Shown here: positions 11,068-20,868 of the stretch, piece by piece
Position numbering within the stretch: position 1 is the stretch's first letter
Layout: each line of letters begins with the position of its first letter
Assembly: GCA_032207245.1 (NCBI GenBank)
Contig: CM063501.1
Span: forward strand, 82,687,168 to 82,751,167
DNA length: 64,000 bases
DNA from: Pardosa pseudoannulata
Taxonomy: Eukaryota; Arthropoda; Arachnida; Araneae; Lycosidae
Direction: 5' to 3'
Notes under the pieces: model-generated
The model's input: only the letters and a program-made list of their open reading frames with translations
Database searches by the model: none
What the model was told of the DNA's origin: nothing
Made by a program: the position numbers and the translations under genes

Positions 11068-11944
11068 TGTCAGAAATTCCACGTAGCTCAGATTCTTTTG
11101 AATTTCTCAAATCCTTTACAGTTTTCGAGAAATAGCGACAAATAGCACGAATTCTCCGAATTTTTCTTAGGAACGTATCTCTATTTATTAGGAAAATGAA
11201 AAATTAAATATTATGCATTGGCCGAACTGATTTCGGTCTTCCTGGAATTGAAATACCGTTTTTACTCTTGCCTCGAACTCATGTCGGCCATTTCAAAACA
11301 GTCCCGTTTGCTTTGCTCGAACTGAGTTGTTGTGTCACAGGCAATGGTTGTATGATAACAAGTTCAAATATAAAGACATTGCAATCATAGAAATAAACGT
11401 CATCAACACCAAAACAAATTCAAGATGGAACAATGGTGTGCAATAAGGCAAATTATATCTCTCTCATATTCCTATTTTATTAACTTAAAACAAACTTTTA
11501 ATAATGTTGCTGTATTCAAATACAAATTGCAAAATATGAGTTTACGTAAACGGTAACTAGAAATTTTCATCTATCAATATTCCTACACTCTTCGATTTGG
11601 CTTTTATAAAATAACATCTAAACATATTTCCTAGACAGATGTTGTAAAAAAAAGTTCCACAAAAAAACTATTTTATATTTTTTGCCTACATTGCAAAACA
11701 CTGTTACGCGTGATCGTTCAGGTAAATGCTATGTTACACAAATACACAGACATAGATGTGTGTGATTTACTTTCATTGAATGATAGATATTGCTTCACTC
11801 TTTCAATGATTTTCATACTGAAATCTCAAATGAATTCATTAAATCTCCATAAGTTAAAACGTACGATTATAAGTTAATATAAATAATAAAGAAATTGAAC
11901 GTTTTATAATAAACCATCACAAAATGTAATACATAGCTGAATAA
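11068..11944. other. Unassigned sequence with a small GC-richer patch
   Basis: Mostly AT-rich. About 11215-11350 is richer in G+C (GGCCGAACTGATTTCGG, CTCGAACTCATGTCGGCC) and may be a transposon scrap. No domain or terminal repeat found. Confidence 0.4.
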
Positions 11945-12150
11945 GAAAACATTGAATTGCCATTGCCTTCCCCAGACATGTTCTAGAGGGTTGAGGTCTG
12001 GAGACGTCGCTGGCCAATTAATTCTCCCTTTCGAGAAATTCGTTGAGCAGAAGAGCTCTAATTGGCCTCGCTTTATCTTCTTGTTAGAGCCTCTGTTAAA
12101 GACGTGGAGAAGTGTGCGGTCATCCAACATCACACCGCCAAGATAACTAG
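11945..12150 (-). pseudogene. Tc1/mariner transposase remnant (DDE C-terminal part)
   Basis: On the minus strand the motif NWPATSPDLNPLEHVWGR matches the block around the third catalytic residue of Tc1-family transposases (WPA.SPDLNPIEHVW). Upstream, VMLDDRTLLHVF sits where the family has a D-N-A-R-P-H motif and appears mutated. Only about 65 residues are preserved; the following residues of the 105-codon frame become low-complexity host-like sequence. No inverted termini seen within 300 bp. It is an inactive fragment and would once have catalysed cut-and-paste transposition at TA sites. Confidence 0.8.
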
Positions 12151-12795
12151 ACCAAGATAACTCGTTGTTGCAAGATAATACCAATAAATATGAACAGGTG
12201 TGCTGGTGAAAGCAATTCGTCTTAAATTCAAGTGCTTATAAAGCCTGTTTTTCTGCTGGCTCCGACTGCACACGATTACGTATATGACGAACAAAATTTG
12301 CATTTTTATCTAAAAGCAGTGGTTTTTCCTTCAGTTCATTTCTTTTCGTGCAATTCGGTAAAATATGCAAATCATCTTAATTTATTTCACCAGTATAGTT
12401 CTTATTTTGTGGATAATTCAAAATGATATGAAATGATCTGTTTCTGTTTACATCGAAATGGTAGGTGGCCACTTTTTCACTATGTTAAACATAATATCAT
12501 TCCATTAAAATTGGTAGTTTTTCAAAAAGAAAAAGCATATATCTATCTCTTTCCTATAATTTTTATTAGTTCTTGTAGATTATCAGGTCTTATTTCTGAA
12601 ACAACATTGTTTTATTGTTAATAAATAGGCGTTGATGTCGAAAATGGAAAGGTATCTGTCATACTGATAATAATTTGAATTCGTAATTAGAAATTTCTCT
12701 TTCCTCTTTTAAGCAGACTTAATTAAAATACATATTGTATTTCATTTTATCTGTTCTGTAAATTAAAGAAGCAAGATTAGGCGATCTAGAATTTC
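12151..12795. other. AT-rich sequence without recognisable feature
   Basis: Two 60-odd-codon plus-strand frames (12232-12426, 12433-12621) show no domain or codon pattern. A piece of the family B tail (AATTTGAATTCGTAATTAG) occurs near 12670. Confidence 0.5.
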
Positions 12796-12843
12796 AAAAT
12801 ATTGTATGTATACGATGTTTCGTTTGTATACATACAATATTTT
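12796..12843. repeat. Perfect 18-bp inverted repeat, 12-nt loop
   Basis: AAAATATTGTATGTATAC (12796-12813) and GTATACATACAATATTTT (12826-12843) are exact reverse complements. A third arm-like copy, GTATGTATACAATATTTTG, lies at about 12911-12929. Strong cruciform potential; no gene nearby. Confidence 0.9.
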
Positions 12844-13079
12844 TATTGTATTGTGTACATATAAACAAAACAAACCTAATAACCAACCAAATGTATTGTA
12901 TATTTTGTTTGTATGTATACAATATTTTGTTTTCAATATGAAGTTAATTTTTAGTCCATACTTTCCCAATATTCAAACTTGATATGACGTTAAAAAGATA
13001 ATTAAAAATGAGATTTTGATTTCTCTATTGGATATAATCGTTCAGAATAATCATGAAAAAAGATATTTTTTTTCGCCAG

Positions 13080-13481
13080 ATCAGGAATAAATTTATTTGA
13101 CTATTGCTTTATATCTTCCACTAGCATCAACAAAAATAGAATAAAATGTCATTATGTGTGTAATTAAACGTCATATGAAATAATCTGCGTCATGGAATAT
13201 TGCTCTAATGAAAGTCACGAATTTAATCTTTGGGTACAGTTGTTAGTTCTCATTGAGTTACTACTAAAAGATCCATGAAAAAGAAATAAATCTTCGTTTT
13301 AGTGCTTCATTCAATTACGTCTTGACTATTGAAGACATATTTCCGGAAACCAATATCGTTTCACTATTAGTTCTAAAGTTCAATAATTGTACACTTCCTC
13401 TCATGGGGAATATAATTCAAATTTGTAATTAGATATTATAGTCGATTTCTTATTTTTAACTGGTACAGATAAATGGACATA
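13080..13481. repeat. Dispersed repeat family B, copy 2
   Basis: Shows GTGTAATTAAACGTCATATG, ATTGCTCTAATGAAAGTCAC and AATTCAAATTTGTAATTAG, matching copy 1 along about 400 bp. It ends just before the tandem duplication starts. Confidence 0.6.
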
Positions 13482-13788
13482 AAACACGATTGAATTCCTC
13501 TTTTAACTAGTTCAGTGGAAAATATACCAATAAAACTTCTAAAAATAAAAGAAATGTTATTCGTTTGTATTAATTTAAAAGGATTTTTCTATAAAGGGGT
13601 TTTCAATTTCATCCGGAATACAGTATTTAATGTTTCACAGGAAGAAAAATGTTGTGGATGTTACTTAGGTAGCTAGTAGAAAGACAATATTATTGAACTA
13701 TACAAAACATTATGATGATACTTAAAATGTGTATAGATGTTACACATATAAAATATCAAAGAAAAGAGCCCAATGCAGATAACAAACT

Positions 13789-15230
13789 TGTACCGAGGTA
13801 CTTTCCCACGATGATCTGCACGTGCATGCACAGCCGTGGGAGGATTTTCCTAGGGAAATTTAGAACTCCAATTGTTCACGCCAAGTTTAGGGACCCCTGC
13901 AGAGAAGGTATAGATTACGGAATAGCAGCTTAACGGTCAAGCTCGCTCAGAGCTGTAACCGTGAGTTATGGGAGCAGGGTCTGTAATGTCAGCTTGCACC
14001 AAAGGGGCTACTTTTAGAAGCCCACCTGCACTCCCGAAGGGCATGAGATGTGGGAAAATTTCCCGAAGACAAGGAATTGGATAGGAAGAAAAAAGGGGCG
14101 TTGGGACCGAGGTGAGGAGTTTGGAAACGAAGTTAAGGAGAGAGTTGAAGTCGGGAGTTGAGAGAAGTGGGACAAGGATCCACCAGCACCAACTCGTCCC
14201 GTGCGCCCGGACCGACACCGCCCCGCTCACCATCACCAACTCGTCCCGTGCGCCCGTGAGGAAAGCCTCTGCCTGCTCCCCTGTGCCTGTACTAGAGGTA
14301 AAGATAAAATAATATTTACAGTCACTTAGGCCTCTTAGGCGATTAATACGGAAATGCCCGAATTTGATATTACTAGTAATGTACCGACTCGTGTGAAACA
14401 GTACCCGATTCCGTTTGAACTGAGAACAACTCTTCAAGAACAGATAAACGAGTTATTGGAGTCCGGAATAATTAAAAGATCTAAAAGTAATTTTTCCGCT
14501 CCTGTAATAATGATAAAGAAACACTCAGGAAAACACAGAATGTGCTTGGATTTAAGAGAATTAAACAAGCATTCAGTGCAATTTGATTATCAATTACAAA
14601 TAATCAAAGAATTGTCACATGAACTTGCAGGAGCTACATATTTTACAAAATTAGACTTCAAGCACGCGTTTCATCAAATAATGTTGCCTGAACATGTTAG
14701 TAAACTGTTTACGTTACCTGCACTCCCGAAGGGGAGGCAGAGGTGGTAAAATTTCCCGAAAACAAGCGATTGGAGAGGAAGAAAAAAGGCGCGTTGGAAT
14801 CGAGGTGAGGAGTTTGGAAACGAAGTTAAGGAGAGGAGTTGAAGTCGGGAGTCGAGAAAAGTGGGACAAGGATTCACCAGCACCAACGCGTCCCGTGCGC
14901 CCTGAACGACATCGCGTGAGAAAAGCCCCTGCCTGCTCCCCTGTGAGTGTAATGGAGGTAATGATAAAATAATATTTATAGTCACTTAGGCCTCTATTCA
15001 TGATTTAAGCTTGTAATTGAATAATTAGTTCATTATAAAGAGAATTGTAGCAATCATGCTGTAAATATAAGACATAAGTAATTGATGATTATGATATATG
15101 ATAACCAAGGATCAACTTGTAAATGAATGTACATAATAAATATCTGAATCTCAGTATAAAGTATTATATTCTTTCTGTATTTCCCCCTTGTAACGAACAC
15201 TGGTGTATAGGTTGTAAGTACATTACAACA
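13789..15230 (+). mobile_element. LTR element with embedded gypsy RT fragment
   Basis: The element starts TGTACCGAGG and ends TTACAACA (TG...CA) with a 5-bp direct duplication AAACT on both sides (13784-13788, 15231-15235). The tandem-duplication partner keeps the empty site (AACAAACTAATG, about 16181-16192). Inside, an LTR 5' portion (13789-14335) is followed by about 380 bp of reverse transcriptase, then an LTR 3' portion (about 14716-15230). A ~300-bp segment is shared by both portions (14024-14335 and 14716-14995). Neither portion is a full LTR, so this is not a normal LTR-internal-LTR structure. AATAAA near 15137 may be the polyadenylation signal. Confidence 0.8.
14336..14715 (+). pseudogene. 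Ty3/gypsy-type reverse transcriptase fragment
   Basis: The open frame from 14354 gives the N-terminal fingers and first palm part of a Ty3/gypsy reverse transcriptase. YPIPFELRTTLQEQINELLE, GIIKRSKSNFSAPVIMIKK, MCLDLRELNKHS and TKLDFKHAFHQIML follow each other in family order; the last holds the first catalytic aspartate (LD). It breaks after HVSKLFT, and the remaining ~10 residues of the frame are translated LTR sequence. The YxDD box, RNase H and integrase are missing. Within the preserved part the frame is open and looks well conserved, suggesting it was captured before much decay. It is a dead remnant of a retrotransposon polyprotein. Confidence 0.85.
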
Positions 15231-16555
15231 AAACTAATGATCAATTTTTGAACCATTAAACTATCTTCTTGTGTATAAAATGTTACGTTTAACCATCTCA
15301 TTCACTTATTATTATATGGAAATGGAAGAATAATATTGGAATTCCTTAAAAATTTACAGTCGGCAGTTTAAAATTCTAATACTGAATTCATGCAAATATA
15401 GTGAAATTTTGCAACGTATTTCTGTAAACATGTATCGTTAATGCAAGGATAAAAATTGATTTTTAACTAGTTCAAATAAGAAAGCACTGGGATATCAAAT
15501 CACAGCTGAGTTAAAACAATAATGGAAGTATGTAAAGAATATCTCTATCATGTTCCTATTTCTTTATGATACCGCTTACTGGTCGTAACGTTGCGGCTCT
15601 AAGTAACTGAAAGACATTCATAGATGCATACTTGACAGTAACAACCAGGAATAGATTTAGAAATAACGATATTATACGTCGGGAATGAGTTTAAATGGTA
15701 TTCAGGATTATGAAGGGAAAACAATTTGTTCCGCAGGATATTAAATAAAATTTAAAAAAAACTCATAAGTCTTAAACGGCTAAAAGAGGAATTATTAACC
15801 GAAACAGTACATTAAGATTTATTATATACTTTAAAAATTTATGTGAGTATAAGTAGCATTTCAAAAATTAAGTAGTATTATATAGTATTTAACTAGTTGA
15901 GTGGAAAATATATAAATAAAACTTCTAAAAATAAAAGAAATGTTATTGGTTTGTATTTATTTAAAATTATTTTTTTATAAAGTAGTTTTCAATTTCATCC
16001 CGAATACAGTATTTAAGGTTTCACAGGAAGAAAAATGCTGTGGATGTGCTGGTTTTGTGGATGTTATCTAGGTATCTAGTAGAAAGGCAATATTGTTGAA
16101 ATATACAAAACATTATGATACTTAAAATGTGTATAGATGTCACACATATAAAATATCAAACAAAAGAGCCCAATGCAGATAACAAACTAATGTTCAATTT
16201 TTGAACCTTTAAACTATCTTCTTGTGTATAAAATCTTACGTTTAACCATCTCATTCACTTATTATTATATGAAAATTGAAGAATAATATTAGAATTCCTT
16301 AAAAAATTACAGTCGGCAGTTTAAAATTCTAATACTGAATTCATGCAAAAATAATGAAATTTTGCAACGGATTTCTGTAAACATGTATCATTAATGCAAG
16401 GATAAAAATTGATTTGTAACTAGTTCAAATAAGAAAGAACTGGGACATCAAATCACAGCGGAGTTAAAACAATAACGGAAGTATGTAAAGAATATCTCTA
16501 TCATGTTCCTATTTCTTTATGATAACGCTTACAGGTCGTAACGTTGCAGCTTTAA

Positions 16556-17112
16556 CCCCTTCCGGTATGATTTAATAATGAAAAACTGAGCATAAAATAA
16601 CAATTTAATTTTTATTTAAAAAACTTGTTCCATTTTACAATTCTTACATATTCGTAAATAAAATCCACTTTTTATATAGTGTTAAATAATATCAGAAACA
16701 GTAAAATTAAGAAAATATCAAAGCAAAACATTAATAATGTATACAGATAATAGTCTTCAAGCTAGCGGTACTTTTCAAAACAAAGTGCAAAGGAATTCTT
16801 AATTGTTTACACCGCCAAGTAGTCTCACTTTTAATTTGATTCTTGTAACACACACGGTATTTCTTAGTAGGTTTTCTTTTATTCTGACTTATTCATTTGG
16901 CAATGACTTGTACCAAGTAAACAATATGCAATAGTGACTTGTGATTTTCACAAGTGATAAGTGTTGCCAAATACAGTAGACTAGAAATTTTAAACTAAAT
17001 TAATTATCATATTTAAAAGTAACTTTAATCGCAGGACGAGTGTAGCTCGTCATTGTGCGGTATGGAATGAAAAACTAATGACGAGCTAGACTCGTCATTT
17101 TACCGGAAGGGG
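16556..17112. mobile_element. piggyBac-type MITE, 557 bp, TTAA-flanked
   Basis: Perfect 12-bp terminal inverted repeats CCCCTTCCGGTA / TACCGGAAGGGG are flanked by TTAA on both sides (16552-16555 and 17113-17116), the target duplication of piggyBac elements. The paralogous copy at about 15596 has the empty site (GGCTCTAAGTAACTG). It has no coding capacity. The right subterminal part carries two palindromic motifs, GACGAGTGTAGCTCGTC (17036-17052) and GACGAGCTAGACTCGTC (17082-17098), which could be transposase-binding or structural repeats. Confidence 0.92.
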
Positions 17113-17411
17113 TTAAGTAATTGAAAGGCATTCATACATGCATACTTGACAGTAGCAACCAGGAATACATTTAGAAATAATGATATTCAACGTCAGGAAT
17201 GAGTTTAAATGGTATTCAGGGTTATGAAGGGAAAATAATTTGTCCAGCAGTATATTAAATAAAATTTAAAAAAAAAAAACTCATAAGAGTCTTAAACAGC
17301 TAAAAGAGGAATTATTAACCGAAACAGTATATTAAGATTAATTATATACTTTAAAAATTTATGTTAGTATAAGTAGTAGTACAAAAATTAAGTAGTATTA
17401 TATAGTATTAT

Positions 17412-17787
17412 TGAAGCCCAGTGGCGTCCAGGTAGCTCTTTGCGCTCCCACGACACAGTGGGTAGATAAACAGAACACCGAGAGTGCTTGGGAACTAAAC
17501 ACTGGGGGTTCTGCGTAAGATTGACCACCTAAACGGAACATATGCTTCTCACCTCCAGGGCCCTTGGTCACCTAAACGGAGATCGGCACCGTACGCCTGT
17601 CCCCCTAGGAGCTGTTGTGTCGAGGAGTTTGTGGCGAGAGAGTACTTCGTTATCCTTCCTCCGCGCAGAGGTAAGTTCGCCTCTAGAGCTCAGCTAATTA
17701 ATGTAGTTAAATGCGCACGTACTCTGGGCACTCTGTCACAGCTAGGAGAGAAGGTATCAGATCAAAGGCTTTTAGGGAAAGCGTAGG

Positions 17788-17845
<58 letters not shown>

Positions 17846-17880
17846 CTGCCGTTCGGGCTGAGCAAGGCTCAGCTGTTGTT
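17412..17880 (+). other. GC-rich island with a consensus splice donor
   Basis: This ~470-bp stretch is strikingly richer in G+C than its flanks and starts exactly where the second tandem-duplication copy ends. It contains CACCTAAACGGA twice (about 17525 and 17569) and GCAGAG|GTAAGTTCGC with the donor GT at 17671. It could be the 5' leader or LTR/leader of a retroelement, or a 5' non-coding exon of a host gene. No long open frame or TG...CA plus target duplication was found. The 90-codon frame starting at 17711 runs into microsatellites and is not a gene. Confidence 0.45.
17792..17843. repeat. (TC)26 microsatellite
   Basis: 52 bp of uninterrupted TC dinucleotides at the 3' part of the GC-rich island. 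It produces the (RE)n/(LS)n chance peptides on each strand. Confidence 0.97.
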
Positions 17881-17891
17881 GCTTCGTGCGC

Positions 17892-17894
<3 letters not shown>

Positions 17895-17930
<36 letters not shown>

Positions 17931-17960
17931 ATATACATATATATATATATATATATATAT
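17895..17960. repeat. Compound (TA)n microsatellite
   Basis: (TA)17 at 17895-17928, then a short CCATATAC interruption, then (AT) to 17960. Self-complementary and able to fold back. Confidence 0.95.
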
Positions 17961-18653
17961 GGAATTTTATAGTAACCTTCTGACGTGTCAGTGATTTCAC
18001 CATACCAGTACACCACAAGTTATATAGTAGTATTATTTTAGTATTATTATAAATTAATCGAAGAAAAATATCTACATTTTCTGAAAATTTTAATAAACAT
18101 TCTAATATAATTATCATAATATAGGATGTGATCCAATTCCAGAATAAAAGTGTGTTAATATACTTTGATGTTGGCCATATTTCGTTTGAACTATTATTCT
18201 TATCTTAGAAAGAGTGATTAATCTATCCTAACTAACATGTTCTTGCAATTCAAAAGATTTTCTTAAAGTTTCCGTTTCACCTTTTCCATATCTTTTGATG
18301 CGACTTTGGGAGGAACTGTATTCCTTTTTTTTTCATTACCAGCATTACCCAAACCAACACGCATTCGTTTGACTATCTTTATATAAAAAATTTTTCTGTC
18401 CGTGTGTTTGTAATGTAACTCCTCTTAAACGCCTTGACTAATTTTTATGAAATTTTGCGTATGTATTAAGATAATTAGATAATAGTTTAGATTCACATAT
18501 TAATCCGATAGAAAAGGCTTTTTTTATTAAAAATTCTGAAGTACAGGCTTATTGAGATGTTATAATGCCGCTTGAAGCTTCTCACTGCTAACGTTTCCCA
18601 TATCGACTTTCATTTATATAGATTATTTTTTAGTATCAGCATTGTTTCTATTT
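17961..18653. other. AT-rich sequence with a possible transposon-end motif
   Basis: At about 18380-18470 TTTCTGTCCGTGTGTTTG is followed by AATTTTTATGAAATTTTGCG. Such 'CTGTCTGTC ... TTTATGAAATTT' segments recur in arthropod DNA repeats, but a family cannot be named here. No gene seen. Confidence 0.4.
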
Positions 18654-18835
18654 TGCCGAATGATGGCCGAATGGTTAACGCACTAACCTTCGGAACCGAA
18701 GTTCGTGGGCTCGAGTCCCACTGTGGCATGGGTGTTCGTAGCCGTTCGAAATCGGCTCTAAGCAGTAGGTCCCGGTCTGATTAGCCCTCGTGTTACAAAA
18801 AGTAGACCGTAGTGCTCCCCAAAACAACCAAACCC
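18654..18835 (+). mobile_element. tRNA-derived SINE, copy 3 (full length)
   Basis: The tRNA-like head is well preserved: TGGCCGAATGGTTAACGC (A box) and GGGCTCGAGTCCC (B box). The TAGGTCCCGGTCTGATTAG body and an ACAACCAAACCC tail follow. Same family and strand as copy 1. The open frame 18572-18784 is chance. Confidence 0.92.
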
Positions 18836-18888
18836 AGCAAACTCTTATTTCATATCACCCCAACCTACTCAACAGATTACGAAGTAGG

Positions 18889-20097
18889 TGTCATGTAGTC
18901 CTCGTTTATATTTGAGTATTAACCTGTGATCAAATGTATAGTGGTGATTTTATTTTGATTGCGTTGTGTAAAAGTATTTTTGTACTAAATTTAACCATAG
19001 GTTCTGTAAACTACAGACTTAAATATGAAGATAAACTAAAACCTAAATTAACAGCATCCGAAACTAGCTTAATATAAAAAAAGTAAATTTATTATAATAT
19101 ATATATATCTATGTACATACAAAACTGATGCTAATTTTCATAAAATAAGCTTTGCCAACATCTTCTAAATTAGTTCTGGCAATTTTTTTAATACTTAAGT
19201 AATTTTGTAAATAGAGAGAGGACCTAATCTCAATTTCAAAATATATGTAAAAGGGGGTATCTTTGGGGAGTGAAAATGGTGTGCCCGGAACACTGCTGGT
19301 TGATGGACCACAGGACCACAGGATGGTTTTGGCACGGAACTGTCTGGGCCTAGCCCTCTAGTTCTGCATTACATTAGATTTTTGCAAAAACAACATATGG
19401 AATGATTTGGCTCGAACATGGACTGGTTGATGGGTGTCTATGGATATTTCGTCCGTCTGGTCCGGGGTTTCCTCCTTAGTGTTTGGGGTGCGGCCGTGCT
19501 ATTTGATGTAGGAACACTTCCCGTCGGACTTGGCTGGACTCTCGAACTCGTTCCGTCGGACATCTCTCCTCGTCTGGACTATCGAACACCTTCTGGCGGA
19601 CTCCTTTCTTTATCTCAAATATCGAACCTCTTCACCTTCTGTCGGACTCTCCTCTAGTCTTTACTATCGAACACCTATTTTTGGGACTTCTGAACACCTT
19701 CTCAATTTTTATATTTTATTTTTGTTATTTCAACCTTGTCCTTCTTATCGTCCAATCGGGATAGTTGTAAGAATCTCATTGGTCTGATTAAATCCCGCCT
19801 TGAGACCGCCAACGTGAAAAACCTTATCCCCTATAATTGGGCACTGTCTCTTAGGGACTCGTACTCCACAAAGGTACATTCTTATTTAATGTTAAGTAGG
19901 GAGACGGGATTCTAATCTGGGACTGTGATCAGAACCCCGTCCGATACCACTGTATAAGACAACAATATCCGTAAAATATAAATTTATGGTCCTCTGTTGT
20001 TTTACCAAAATATGATGAGGTCAGATTTAGATTCCGAGCATTTTATTTCTTGTATGAATGAATCAATTATATTACTGATCTAAATCACCTCATCACA
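18889..20097 (-). mobile_element. Solo LTR, family C copy 1 (1,209 bp)
   Basis: Bounded by TG...CA (TGTCATGTAGTCC ... CCTCATCACA) with a 5-bp duplication GTAGG on both sides (18884-18888, 20098-20102). Its reverse complement is copy 2 at 21470-22561. It contains a degenerate ~39-bp internal tandem repeat (TCGAACACCTTCTG units, about 19550-19690). The strand given only records that it is opposite to copy 2; transcriptional polarity is undetermined. Open frames 19418-19657 and 19530-19787 are LTR sequence and share no domain with known proteins. Confidence 0.9.
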
Positions 20098-20102
20098 GTA
20101 GG

Positions 20103-20300
20103 CAGGTTTAACGGTATAATCAATCACCTAGTTTGTAGAAATATATTTTCAGATAATTACATATATTAATTTTTAAAGCACTGCATATATTGCTTTTTAA
20201 AATATCTTGTATAGCTAATTTTAAATTAATGTAATTAAAAGAAATATTTTTATGTTATATAAAACTTTCTATCCCACTGTGCGTAGAAACTGTCATAATT
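20103..20300. other. Short AT-rich spacer
   Basis: Nothing recognisable between the solo LTR and family B copy 3. Confidence 0.5.
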
Positions 20301-20745
20301 TTGGTTCAGTTGATCATAAGCGAGGCAAAAGCAAATCAAATTAATTGGTTAAGATCAGATTAAATGTAAGTTGAGGCAACAAACTATTTATCATTTCTTC
20401 TAAATATAAAATAAAACAAAGGAAACATCTTATTAAGTGTGTAATTAACCGTCACATGGTATCATCTGCATCTGGCAACATTACTCTAATGAATGTCAGA
20501 ACTTTTAACCTTTGGTTACTATTCCTAAATCTCATTTAGTTACAAACAGTATTTCTCCAAAAGAATGTAATAGCCTATCTATAGTCTTTAGATATATACT
20601 ACCACTAAATACGCCAATAATATCCTACTATTATTATTTTACTAGCATTAAATAATCGTCTTTCGAAAGGCAAATATTTAGTTAATAAGGAAAATAATTT
20701 GAATTGGAATCTGTATATCACTACTTTTTTAGCTTGTTAGTCAGT
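20301..20745. repeat. Dispersed repeat family B, copy 3
   Basis: Has GTGTAATTAACCGTCACATG, AACATTACTCTAATGAATGT and AATAATTTGAATTGGAAT, matching copies 1 and 2 in order. Confidence 0.6.
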
Positions 20746-20868
20746 TTAATGTAATTAAAATCTACTTCAAATCCGATACTATAAGCATTGCAAAAAACCG
20801 AAACAAATATAAAATAGTATAACTTTCGTGATAACGTTGAAAAACTGAGTACTTCATGTGATTTTTAA

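Larger units (their letters stand above)
13505..17411. repeat. ~950-bp tandem duplication, both copies interrupted by insertions
   Basis: Copy 1 is 13505-13788 plus 15231-15891; copy 2 is 15892-17411. They start with AACTAGTT(C/G)AGTGGAAAAT. Within the copies, paired landmarks include TAAACTATCTTCTTGTGTAT at about 15257 and 16208. Removing a 1,442-bp LTR element from copy 1 and a 557-bp MITE from copy 2 leaves two head-to-tail units of similar length (about 945 and 959 bp). The copies differ by scattered substitutions, so the duplication is not recent. Confidence 0.85.

Noticed and set aside
17711..18117. Open frames rich in RE, LS, YI and IY repeats
   Set aside because: They translate the (TC)n and (TA)n microsatellites.
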